A stretch of DNA of 32,199 bases, taken from assembly GCF_002005565.1 (NCBI RefSeq), contig NZ_BDJC01000071.1:1-32199 (forward strand). Direction: 5' to 3'. The notes below the pieces were generated by a model that had not been told where the DNA came from, did no database searches, and worked only from the letters and a program-made list of their open reading frames with translations. The translations under genes were made by a program, and so were the position numbers. The stretch is from Streptomyces sp. JHA26. GTDB lineage: Bacteria; Actinomycetota; Actinomycetes; Streptomycetales; Streptomycetaceae. Of the stretch, positions 1 through 8,344 are shown in pieces; position 1 is the stretch's first letter, and each line of letters begins with the position of its first letter.

Positions 1-1431
<1,431 letters not shown>

Positions 1432-1442
1432 CGGAGCAGTAG

Positions 1443-2069
1443 ATGGCCAAGCAGGAACGTGCGATGCGCACACGCGAAGCTCTGATCCGGGCGGCGGCCG
1501 AATCGTTCGACCAGGACGGTTTCACGGTCGCCTCGCTCACCCGGATCAGTTCGCGGGCCGGGGTGAGCAGCGGCGCACTGCACTTCCACTTCGCCAGCAA
1601 GGCGGCGCTGGCGGACGCCGTCGAGGAGGCTGCCGCGATGGTGCTGCGGGCCATCGCGCACGACGCCGACCGTCCCGGCAGCAGCCGGCTCCAGCACCTC
1701 GTCGACGCCACGCACCGGCTCGCCGAGGCCCTGCGCGACGACGTGGTGCTGCGCGCGGGGTTCGAGCTGAGCGGCGAGACCGCCCGGGTGCCGCGCACCG
1801 ACCTGCGGTTGTCCTGGCGCGACCGGGTCGAGCGGCAGGTGCGGCGCTGCGAGGAGACCGGTGAGCTGCGCGCCGGCGTGACGGCGGGACGGGTCGTCTC
1901 CGCCGTGGTGGCGGCGACGGTGGGTTTCGAGGTGCTCGGGGTCAGGAACAGGGCGTGGCTGGCCCCGGGCACGATCGCGGAGTTCTGGCGGCTGCTGCTG
2001 CCCACGCTGGCGTCCGACGCCGTGGTCGCCCGCATCCGGCCCGAGGGGTCCGTCCGGTCTGCGGGCTAG
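1443..2069 (+). CDS. TetR-family regulator, gamma-butyrolactone receptor (ScbR/ArpA) type
   Basis: DNA-binding repressor of 208 residues. The N-terminus (MAKQERAMRTREALIRAAAE) is very like that of the ScbR/ArpA butyrolactone receptors. The helix-turn-helix lies at about residues 28-50, with RAGVSSGALHFHFASK as the recognition part. The C-terminal half would be the ligand-binding and dimer domain. The start follows a GGAG motif six bases upstream, 11 bases after the carboxylase stop. In Streptomyces such proteins bind palindromes near SARP genes and release them on binding a butyrolactone, or act as pseudo-receptors sensing the antibiotic. No butyrolactone synthase (AfsA/ScbA) is in the window, so true receptor and pseudo-receptor cannot be told apart. 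The likely target is the 443-base gap before the first SARP, which holds a near-perfect 16-base palindrome at 2202-2217. Confidence 0.9.
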   Translation: MAKQERAMRTREALIRAAAESFDQDGFTVASLTRISSRAGVSSGALHFHFASKAALADAVEEAAAMVLRAIAHDADRPGSSRLQHLVDATHRLAEALRDDVVLRAGFELSGETARVPRTDLRLSWRDRVERQVRRCEETGELRAGVTAGRVVSAVVAATVGFEVLGVRNRAWLAPGTIAEFWRLLLPTLASDAVVARIRPEGSVRSAG

Positions 2070-2201
2070 TCCCCCGTGGGACAGACTTCACTGGACCGTC
2101 CGGTATTTTTCACCGTTCCCCGAAGAGTGACTGCGGTGCCCCGTGCATCCGGGGACAGCTGTGGGACACCCCGCCCCTGCGGGCGTACGCGCGGAGGCGG
2201 A

Positions 2202-2217
2202 GGTGACACGTGTTACC
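2202..2217. promoter_or_regulatory. Near-perfect palindrome, candidate operator for the TetR regulator
   Basis: GGTGACACGTGTTACC is a 16-base inverted repeat with a perfect ACACGTGT core and one mismatched pair. It lies 133 bases after the TetR stop and about 295 bases before the SARP1 start, in a gene-free stretch. Assigning it to the neighbouring TetR protein is inference. Confidence 0.4.
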
Positions 2218-2273
2218 GGCTGTCCGGATCCGGCCGTCCGGTGGCTCTTTGTTTTCGGTGCTCAGCACCCCGT

Positions 2274-2291
2274 TCGAGTGAGACTCGGGGA
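2274..2291 (+). promoter_or_regulatory. Possible SARP heptad pair upstream of SARP1
   Basis: TCGAGTG at 2274-2280 and TCGGGGA at 2285-2291 are spaced exactly 11 bases, as in SARP-binding direct repeats of the TCGAGxx type. The same bases form the small inverted repeat CGAGT-GAG-ACTCG (2275-2287). Only four of seven heptad positions agree, so this is a weak candidate for auto- or cross-regulation of SARP1. Confidence 0.25.
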
Positions 2292-2394
2292 CGACCCAGC
2301 GGTTTTTCCTGTTCAGAGCCAGGATGCACGAATCTTCGTTCGATCTTCGTCTGGCTGAATATCGCCGCTCGAGCCATCCTGTGATTGTTTTGTG

Positions 2395-2423
2395 TTGACA
2401 AACCGACTGCGCCGTTTTTTTAT
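2395..2423 (+). promoter_or_regulatory. Candidate vegetative promoter for SARP1
   Basis: A perfect -35 hexamer TTGACA (2395-2400) is followed after 17 bases by TTTTAT (2418-2423), a 4/6 match to TATAAT. The surroundings are AT-rich for this genome. It lies about 90 bases before the SARP1 start. The rest of 2070-2512 holds no credible gene. Confidence 0.45.
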
Positions 2424-2512
2424 CAAGGGGTTGGACGACACGCAGGGCACGGACCGCAGCGGCGGCGCGGAGGCCGAGCACCGGTCCCCGGCCTGAACTC
2501 ATGGGGGGCAAT

Positions 2513-3361
2513 ATGGACATCGAAGTGCTGGGTGCGCTGTCGGTGCGCGAGAACGGGGTGTCGATCGTGCCGACGGCCCCCAAGCCCAGGCAGGTCCTGG
2601 CCCTGCTGGCCCTCCAGGCCGACCAGGTGGTCCCCGTGGCCTCGCTGGTGGAGGAACTGTGGGGGAGCAGGCCGCCCCGCAGCGCGCGCACCACGCTCCA
2701 GACGTACGTGCTCCAGCTGCGGGAGCTGCTCGCCGAGGCGCTCGCCCACGGCGAGAACGAGCGGTGCAGCCCCAAGGACATCCTCGCCACCGTCCCCGGC
2801 GGCTACCGCCTGGACACCCGGTCCGGGAGCATCGACTTCCGCGAGTTCGAGCGCCGGGCGGGCGCCGGTTACCGGGCCATGGACGCCGAGGACTATCCCG
2901 GGGCGGCCCGCCGCCTGGCCGACGCGCTGTCGCTGTGGACGGGACCGGCGCTCACCGACATCCAGGCCGGCAGCCGCATCGACATGGAGGTCAAGCGGCT
3001 GGAGGAGGCCCGGCTGTGCGTGCTCGACCAGCGCATCGAGGCCGATCTGCGGCTGGGGCGCCATCGTGAGCTGCTGCCGGAACTGACCGTGCTGGTCAAC
3101 CAGCACCGGATGCACGAGAGCCTGCACGGGCAGTTCATGCTGGCGCTGCACAGATCGGGGCGGCGCGGCGAGGCGCTCGACGTCTACCAGCGGCTGCGCA
3201 CCACGCTCGTCTCCGAGCTGGGCCTGGAGCCCTCCGCCGCCCTCAGCCGGCTCCAGCGTTCGATCCTCATGGCCCGCTCCGACGTCCCCCCGGCCGCGAC
3301 CCCGGCCGCCCCGGCCTCCCCGGGTGCCACCGGCCGCCGGCTCGTCGCCCGTACGAACTGA
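2513..3361 (+). CDS. SARP-family pathway activator (SARP1)
   Basis: Streptomyces antibiotic regulatory protein of 282 residues (ActII-ORF4/DnrI/RedD type), expected to recruit RNA polymerase to biosynthetic promoters by binding 11-base-spaced heptad repeats. An OmpR-like winged helix-turn-helix (about residues 1-95; MDIEVLGALSVRENG start, PKPRQVLALLAL helix, EELWG motif) is followed by a bacterial transcriptional activator (BTAD) domain to about residue 250 (LDVYQRLRTTLVSELGLEPS near its end). The Ala/Pro-rich tail ends at the stop. An upstream in-frame ATG at 2501 exists, but the GGGGGG run just before 2513 acts as the ribosome binding site and family alignment favours 2513. It is closely related to SARP2 (both begin VLGALN/S and contain SIVPTA-KPRQVLALLAL), which suggests duplication within the cluster. 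Confidence 0.93.
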   Translation: MDIEVLGALSVRENGVSIVPTAPKPRQVLALLALQADQVVPVASLVEELWGSRPPRSARTTLQTYVLQLRELLAEALAHGENERCSPKDILATVPGGYRLDTRSGSIDFREFERRAGAGYRAMDAEDYPGAARRLADALSLWTGPALTDIQAGSRIDMEVKRLEEARLCVLDQRIEADLRLGRHRELLPELTVLVNQHRMHESLHGQFMLALHRSGRRGEALDVYQRLRTTLVSELGLEPSAALSRLQRSILMARSDVPPAATPAAPASPGATGRRLVARTN

Positions 3362-3381
3362 CCGCGCGGCGCGCCGCGCGG
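3362..3381. terminator. Perfect 20-base GC palindrome between converging genes
   Basis: CCGCGCGGCGCGCCGCGCGG is its own reverse complement. It starts immediately after the SARP1 stop, and the minus-strand CLF gene ends 57 bases further on. The position suits a bidirectional terminator, but there is no loop or T-tract, so the role is inferred from position. Confidence 0.45.
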
Positions 3382-3437
3382 ACGGCGTCCCGCGGCGGAC
3401 CGGCCCGGAGGGCGGGGTGCGGGCGGGCCGTGGCGGG

Positions 3438-4664
3438 TCACGGCGCCGCCCGCAGCACCAGGGCCGAGTTGAAGCCGCCCCGGCCCCGGGCCAGCACCAG
3501 GGCCGTGCGCAGGCGGGGCAGGGGGCGGGGGCGCCCGATGACCAGGTCCAGGGTGTGTTCGGGGGCCGGGCGGGAGGTCGCCGTGGTGGGAGGGACCAGC
3601 CGGTGGCGCAGGGCCAGCAGGGCCGCCGCCACGTCCAGGGAGGAACCGCCCGCGCCCAGGCGGCCGGTCATCGACTTCGGGGCCGTCACCGGGACGCCGT
3701 AGGGGCCGAACAGGGCGCGCAGGGCCGCGCTCTCCCGGCGGTCCGCGACCGGGTCCGCCGCCGCGTCCGCGAAGACCACGTCGACCTCGTCCGCGGTCGC
3801 CCCGGCGTCGCGCAGGGCGAGTTCGGCGGCCTCCCGCAGGCGGGGCCGGTCCGGGCCGTCGAAGGTCGCCGCACAGCCGGCGACGGTTCCGTAGCCGCGC
3901 GCCCCGCGCCGGGCGGCCGACTCGGCGTCCTCCAGGACCAGCAGGGCGCCGCCCTCACCCACCACGTGGCCGTCGGCGGCCGCGTCGAACGGCCGGTAGG
4001 CGCGGGCCGGATCGGCGGTCCGGCTCATCCGGCCGTCCGCCAGGTGCGCGGCCCAGCCCCAGGGGCACAGCGTCGAGTCGACCCCGCCGGTGACCATCAG
4101 GCCCGCCCCCGCGCGCAGCCGCCGCCGCGCGCGGGCGAGGGCGTCGATGCCGCCCGCCTGCTCGCTGACGACGGTGGAGCCCGGACCGCGCAGCCCGTGC
4201 CGGATGGAGATCTGCGCGGTGCCCGCCGAGTGGAACCAGGCGGCGGACTGGTAGGCGCTGACGTACCGCGGGCCCCTGCACCACAGCGCCTCGAGCCCGC
4301 GCTGCCCGAACTCGGCACCGCCCGCCGAACTCGCGGTGATCACGCCCGCTCCGTGTTCCGGCAGCGCGGCCGGATCCACGGCCGCGTCCGCCAGGGCCTC
4401 CTCGGCGACGGCGAGGGCGATGCGCGTGACCCGGTCGGTCTCGGGCAGCAGCCTGCTCCGGACGTGCTCCTCGTCGACGAAGCCGAGCAGTTCGCCGCCG
4501 ATGCGCACCGGATAGCCGGAGGCGTCGAAGCGGGTGAGGGGCCCGATGCCGCTGCGGCCCTCCAGCAGCGCCCGCCACCAGGCGCCCGTGCCCAGGCCGT
4601 TGGGCGCCGCGACCCCGATACCGGTGACCACGGCCCGCGGAGCCGGTCGCGTGCGTGCCGTCAT
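3438..4664 (-). CDS. Second chain length factor (KS-beta) of a type II PKS
   Basis: KS-beta subunit of 408 residues that pairs with the adjacent KS-alpha and sets chain length. It has the thiolase fold but no catalytic Cys: the active-site position reads VVSEQAGG with Gln169, the canonical CLF glutamine. Other family motifs are VVTGIGVAAPNGLGT at the N-terminus, PKSMTGRLGAGGSS and the C-terminal RGRGGFNSALVL. Its ATG overlaps the KS stop by four bases (ATGA), showing translational coupling as in nearly all KS/CLF pairs. Unlike the main pair there is no ACP downstream; the operon ends here, facing SARP1. The product is unknown. It may share the main ACP or use one outside the window. Confidence 0.93.
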   Translation of the reverse strand: MTARTRPAPRAVVTGIGVAAPNGLGTGAWWRALLEGRSGIGPLTRFDASGYPVRIGGELLGFVDEEHVRSRLLPETDRVTRIALAVAEEALADAAVDPAALPEHGAGVITASSAGGAEFGQRGLEALWCRGPRYVSAYQSAAWFHSAGTAQISIRHGLRGPGSTVVSEQAGGIDALARARRRLRAGAGLMVTGGVDSTLCPWGWAAHLADGRMSRTADPARAYRPFDAAADGHVVGEGGALLVLEDAESAARRGARGYGTVAGCAATFDGPDRPRLREAAELALRDAGATADEVDVVFADAAADPVADRRESAALRALFGPYGVPVTAPKSMTGRLGAGGSSLDVAAALLALRHRLVPPTTATSRPAPEHTLDLVIGRPRPLPRLRTALVLARGRGGFNSALVLRAAP

Positions 4665-5926
4665 GCCGCCGCCCTCAGCCGCGGCCGGGTGAGCACCGTG
4701 GCGCTGTGGAACCCGCCGAACCCGCTGGCCACGCTCAGCACCGTGCTGGTGCGCTGCTCCCGGGCGACCAGCGGGGTGTAGTCGAGGTCGCAGGACGGGT
4801 CGGGCTCGTGCAGGTTGGCCGTCGGCGGCACCGTGTCGTGCCGGATGGCCAGGCAACTGGCCACCAGGTCCAGGGCGCCGGCCGCGCCGAGCGCGTGCCC
4901 GATCATCGACTTGATGGAACTGACCGGGACCCGGCGGGCGTGCTCGCCCAGGCTCGCCTTGAACGCGTGCGTCTCGTGCCGGTCGTTGTGCCGGGTGCCC
5001 GCGCCGTGGGCGTTGACGTAGTCGACGTCGACCGGGTTCAGCCGTGCCTCGTCCAGCGCGGCCCGGATGGTCGCGGCCATCTCCCGCCCGTCCGGCCGCA
5101 GCCCCGTCATGTGGTGCGCGCTGCTCAGGGCGGCGAAGCCGGACAGCTCGGCGTAGGCGCGGGCGCCGCGCCTGCGCGCGTGCTCGAGCTCCTCCAGGAC
5201 CACCACGGCCGCGCCCTCGCCGAGCACGAAGCCGTCCCGGGTGCGGTCGTAGGGCCGGCTGGCGGTCCACGGCTCGTCGTTGCGCGGGCTGGTGAGCCGG
5301 ATACGGTCGAAGCAGGCCATGGAGATCGGCGAGATCGGCGCCTCCGCGCCACCGGCGACCACCACGTCGGCGCTGCCCTCCCGGACCAGCTCCCAGCCGT
5401 GCCCGACCGCGTCCAGGCCCGAGGTGCAGCCGCTGGACACCAGACCCACCGGGCCCTGCGCACCGCAGTCCCGCGCCACCTCGGCCGCGAGCGACGAGGG
5501 CACGAAGTAGTCGTACAGGCAGTCCGCGGCCCGGGTGTGGTCCACCGCCCAGGCCTTGCCGCAGTCGCTGAGCAGGGCGTACTGGGTGGCCAGCCCCGTG
5601 GTGCAGCCGATGGCGCTGCCCAGGCTCACCCCGCGGCGCAGCGGATCGCCCGCGCCGTCCAGTCCGCTGTCGGCGAGCGCCTCGCGGGCGCTGACGAGCG
5701 CGAACTGCGCCGCCCGGTCCAGGCGTTCGCCGTCGGCCGGGGTGAAGCCGTGCGCGGCGGGGTCGAAGTCGACCTCGGCGGCGATGCGCGAGCGGTGGGG
5801 CGAGGCGTCGAACAGGGTGATCCGGCGGGTGGCGGTACGGCCGGAGGTCAGCAGGGACCAGAAGGGGCCGGTGCCCACCGCCCCCGGGGCGACGACCCCG
5901 ATCCCGGTGATCACGACGCGTCTCAT
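4661..5926 (-). CDS. Second ketosynthase KS-alpha of a type II PKS
   Basis: KS-alpha of 421 residues catalysing decarboxylative condensation of malonyl-ACP units. The catalytic set is intact: Cys167 in SSGCTSG, His307 in NAHGAGT, Lys339 in SSIKSM and His344 in MIGHALG. It is clearly paralogous to the main KS (19777-21048) along its whole length but differs at many positions and has extra cysteines around residues 108-154. The ATG overlaps the thioesterase stop (ATGA), so TE, KS and CLF form one coupled operon. By family it is an aromatic-type KS, not a FabF. A starter-unit synthase, a second aromatic product or a functional spare are all possible. Confidence 0.94.
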   Translation of the reverse strand: MRRVVITGIGVVAPGAVGTGPFWSLLTSGRTATRRITLFDASPHRSRIAAEVDFDPAAHGFTPADGERLDRAAQFALVSAREALADSGLDGAGDPLRRGVSLGSAIGCTTGLATQYALLSDCGKAWAVDHTRAADCLYDYFVPSSLAAEVARDCGAQGPVGLVSSGCTSGLDAVGHGWELVREGSADVVVAGGAEAPISPISMACFDRIRLTSPRNDEPWTASRPYDRTRDGFVLGEGAAVVVLEELEHARRRGARAYAELSGFAALSSAHHMTGLRPDGREMAATIRAALDEARLNPVDVDYVNAHGAGTRHNDRHETHAFKASLGEHARRVPVSSIKSMIGHALGAAGALDLVASCLAIRHDTVPPTANLHEPDPSCDLDYTPLVAREQRTSTVLSVASGFGGFHSATVLTRPRLRAAA

Positions 5927-6705
5927 CGGCCGCTGTCCGGTGCTCCGGCGCCCACCAGGTCCCGGCAGGCCCGCCCGACGAGCCGCGGCAACTGCGCGGA
6001 ACCGGCGAAGAAGTGGTCCCCGGCGACGGTGTGCCGCACGATCGGGCCGCTGGCCCACTGCTGCCAGTGCCGCACCGAGTCGGGCGCCGCCAGCGGGTCG
6101 TCGCTGCCGGCGAAGACCAGCACCGGGCACCTGACGGGGCCGCCGGTGACCGGGTCCAGCGCCGCCTCGCGCAGGGACCGGGCCAGCCGCAGGTCGTCGC
6201 GGAGCACGGGCAGCACGCTGCGCCGCCACAGCCCGCCGGGGGAGGCGGTGGCGCCCTGCGGCAGCGAGCCCAGGTCCCCCAGCAGCGGCAGCAGTTCCTC
6301 GTCGGGCAGGTCGGCCGCGCCCACCAGGGCGGTCGCCACGTGCGGCGGCAGACAGGCGCCCAGCGCGAGGAACAGCGGTGCGGGCGCGCCGGCGTCGTCC
6401 AGCGCCCGGGTGAGCGTGTAGGCGACGAGCGCGCCCAGGCTGTGCCCGTACAGCGCGTACGGGCCCTCCTCGGCGGCCCTCAGCAGGGTCGGCAGCAGGT
6501 CGGCCAGCAGTCCGGCGCGGTCGGTGACCCGGGTCTCGCGGCGGCGGCTGTCGCGGCCGGGCAGCGGCAGGGCCACCACGTCGACGGCCGGTCCGACCGC
6601 CGCCGGCCAGCGCCGGTAGCTGGCCACGCCCGCCCCCGCATGGGCGAGGCAGTGCAGCCTGACCGGTCCCGCGCCCGCCTCCTCGACCTCCGTCCGGGAA
6701 GCCAT
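5923..6705 (-). CDS. Type II thioesterase (alpha/beta hydrolase, RifR/GrsT type)
   Basis: Stand-alone thioesterase of 260 residues. Such enzymes normally hydrolyse misprimed acyl groups from carrier proteins, or release short chains. The alpha/beta hydrolase nucleophile elbow is GHSLG with Ser89, the acid is probably in FAGSDDP and the catalytic His is in GDHFF (His231). The N-terminal LHCLAHAGAGVASYRRW is the family signature (oxyanion region). The start at 6705 is chosen because GGAGGAGGG lies six bases upstream; a longer start at 6726 has no such site. It is first in the TE-KS-CLF operon, and a SARP-type box lies about 100 bases upstream. Type II thioesterases are uncommon in pure aromatic type II PKS clusters and fit a system with carrier-bound starter units or a condensation domain. 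Confidence 0.92.
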   Translation of the reverse strand: MASRTEVEEAGAGPVRLHCLAHAGAGVASYRRWPAAVGPAVDVVALPLPGRDSRRRETRVTDRAGLLADLLPTLLRAAEEGPYALYGHSLGALVAYTLTRALDDAGAPAPLFLALGACLPPHVATALVGAADLPDEELLPLLGDLGSLPQGATASPGGLWRRSVLPVLRDDLRLARSLREAALDPVTGGPVRCPVLVFAGSDDPLAAPDSVRHWQQWASGPIVRHTVAGDHFFAGSAQLPRLVGRACRDLVGAGAPDSGR

Positions 6706-6786
6706 CAGTCGCCCTCCTCCTGGCACGTCCTGCCCGAGTGCCGTCCTGGTGCCGGATGGCGGCAGCGCCGCGCACCGGGTGACACG

Positions 6787-6818
6787 AGCTAAGCAACCCC
6801 TGCTCGGGCGGCGCTCGA
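6787..6818 (-). promoter_or_regulatory. SARP-type heptad repeats and -10 before the TE-KS-CLF operon
   Basis: On the minus strand TCGAGCG (6818-6812) and CCGAGCA (6807-6801) repeat with exact 11-base spacing. Eight bases further comes TTAGCT (6792-6787), a plausible -10. TCGAGxx heptads 11 bases apart, about 8 bases from the -10, is the classical SARP promoter layout (DnrI/ActII-ORF4). It would give a leader of about 75 nt before the thioesterase. The 159-base gap 6706-6864 holds no gene. Confidence 0.55.
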
Positions 6819-6864
6819 CCCGCCGCGTACGGCGCCCCGGCGGCGAGGGCCGCCACCGCCCTTC

Positions 6865-7686
6865 CTAGGCGGCGTACAGGTCGAACGTCGACGTGCGGCG
6901 GGGGCCCGCGACGACGTCCAGCCGCGGGTCGACCGTCAGCATCGCCTGGTGCATCCGCTGCAGCTGCGGCGAGGGCTCGACGCCCAGCTCGTCGATCAGC
7001 CGCTGCCGGAGCCGGCGGTAGACGTCCAGCGCGGCGGCCTGCCGGCCGGAGCGGTACAGCGCCACCATCGCCTGGGAGTGCAGGCCCTCGTGCTGGGGGT
7101 GCCGGGCGATCAGGTCGGTCAGCTCGGCGATCAGCTCGACGTGCCGGCCCAGCCGCAGATCGGCGTCGATGCGGCGCTCCCGGGCGACCAGGCGGCTCTG
7201 CTCCAGCCGCATCACCTCGATCTCCAGCACCGGCCCGACGCGCACGTCGACCAGCGCGGGCCCCTCCCACAGGTCGAGCGCCTCGCGCAGCAGGGAGGCC
7301 GCGCGGGCGTCCTCGCCGTCCTCGAAGGCCTGCCGGCCCTCGGTGACCAGGCGCTCGTAGCGGAAGACGTCGACCGCCTCGGAGGGGATCTGGAGCAGGT
7401 AGCCGCCGTAGCGGGTGGCGAGCACGTCCTTGGCCGAACCCGGCACGTCCGGGCCCATGGCGGTGCCCAGCATGCGGCGCAGCTGGAGGATGTAGGTCTG
7501 GAGCGTGGTCAGGGAGCTCTGCGGCAGATCGGTGCCCCAGATCTCCTCCATGAGGGTGGGCACCGGCACGACCCGGCCGGGGTACAGGGCGAGCAGTGCC
7601 AGGACCTGGCGGGGTTTTCCCGCGGTCGGCACGATCGATATTCCGTTGACTTCGGCATTCAACGCACCCAGGACTTTTATGTTCAT
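6865..7686 (-). CDS. SARP-family pathway activator (SARP2)
   Basis: Second SARP, 273 residues. The winged helix-turn-helix occupies about residues 1-95 (MNIKVLGALNAEVNGISIVP, GKPRQVLALLALYPGR, EEIWGTDLPQSS) and the BTAD domain follows to about residue 250 (LDVYRRLRQRLIDELGVEPS). The start is set by GGAGGGAATC directly before the ATG; an in-frame extension to 7773 lacks a ribosome site and has no family similarity. It is the close paralog of SARP1. It sits upstream of TE-KS-CLF on the same strand, with the SARP-type box lying between them, so it may activate that operon directly. The upstream gap 7687-7966 contains no clear gene and should hold its promoter. Confidence 0.93.
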   Translation of the reverse strand: MNIKVLGALNAEVNGISIVPTAGKPRQVLALLALYPGRVVPVPTLMEEIWGTDLPQSSLTTLQTYILQLRRMLGTAMGPDVPGSAKDVLATRYGGYLLQIPSEAVDVFRYERLVTEGRQAFEDGEDARAASLLREALDLWEGPALVDVRVGPVLEIEVMRLEQSRLVARERRIDADLRLGRHVELIAELTDLIARHPQHEGLHSQAMVALYRSGRQAAALDVYRRLRQRLIDELGVEPSPQLQRMHQAMLTVDPRLDVVAGPRRTSTFDLYAA

Positions 7687-7966
7687 GATTCCCTCCGTGC
7701 CGAGATGGCGGCCGTCGGACCAGAGTGCTGATCGAGTCCTCAGATACTGTCGCTTCGCGGTTTCCCGGGGCATTTACGCGGGCCGATCACTAGGCGGGTC
7801 ATAACCGTTGCAGACCGGCACCCCAGATTCGTTCGAGTATGTCTTGAGCCGCCTTCGGATCCCGGCTCTGACGGATCGCTGACGCCGGGCTGACGAAACA
7901 CCCGCTCACCATCACGAAGCCGGGAAAGGGCTCCCGCCGGACGGCGGCCGCTGTTAGTTTCCGGCC

Positions 7967-8212
7967 ATGGAGACGGAAGCGGTACGTGCGGTCCCCGCCG
8001 TCGGCGCGGACCCGTTCACCCGCGGGCTGCTGGCCCGCCTGAGGGCGTCGGCGGCCCGTGGAGGACCGGACGGGGGAGCCGGGCGGCAGGATCCGGGCAG
8101 GGACGGCTTCCTGCCGGAGCTGCCGGACGCCCGGTTGCTGGCCGTGCTCAGCGCCTATCACCGGCGCCCTTGCCGGGTGGAGTTCTCGGAGCCGGCGGGA
8201 CGGGCGGCATGA
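7967..8212 (+). CDS. Small hypothetical protein upstream of SARP3
   Basis: An open frame of 81 residues with high third-position GC and a protein-like end (FLPELPDARLLAVLSAYHRR). No domain is recognised. There is no good ribosome binding site before the ATG at 7967, which is the main reason for doubt. It lies between the divergent SARP2 and the downstream SARP3 on the SARP3 strand, ending 132 bases before it. It could be a small cluster protein or a chance frame. Confidence 0.35.
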   Translation: METEAVRAVPAVGADPFTRGLLARLRASAARGGPDGGAGRQDPGRDGFLPELPDARLLAVLSAYHRRPCRVEFSEPAGRAA

Positions 8213-8216
8213 AAAA

Positions 8217-8237
8217 CCCTCGATGAATCCTCGAGGC
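8217..8237. promoter_or_regulatory. SARP-type heptad repeats upstream of SARP3
   Basis: On the minus strand TCGAGGA (8234-8228) and TCGAGGG (8223-8217) match at six of seven bases with 11-base spacing. Read on the plus strand the same site gives TCGATGA (8220) and TCGAGGC (8231), also 11 apart. It lies about 110 bases before SARP3. No convincing -10 is visible at the expected distance in either direction, so the direction of control is open. Confidence 0.4.
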
Positions 8238-8344
8238 ACCGTCCGCGCGGACCTGCGGAATGCCGGTGAACACAGCATTCCGAAATGGCGGGCACTACCG
8301 TGCGCCGGGGAAGCGGTCTCGTCGAAATTCCCGGTGAGGACGAG

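Noticed and set aside
4661..7270. A single 869-codon minus-strand frame spanning KS, TE region and part of SARP2
   Set aside because: Only the KS part is real. The upstream part is an out-of-frame shadow of the thioesterase and SARP2 genes, which have their own frames, motifs and ribosome sites.
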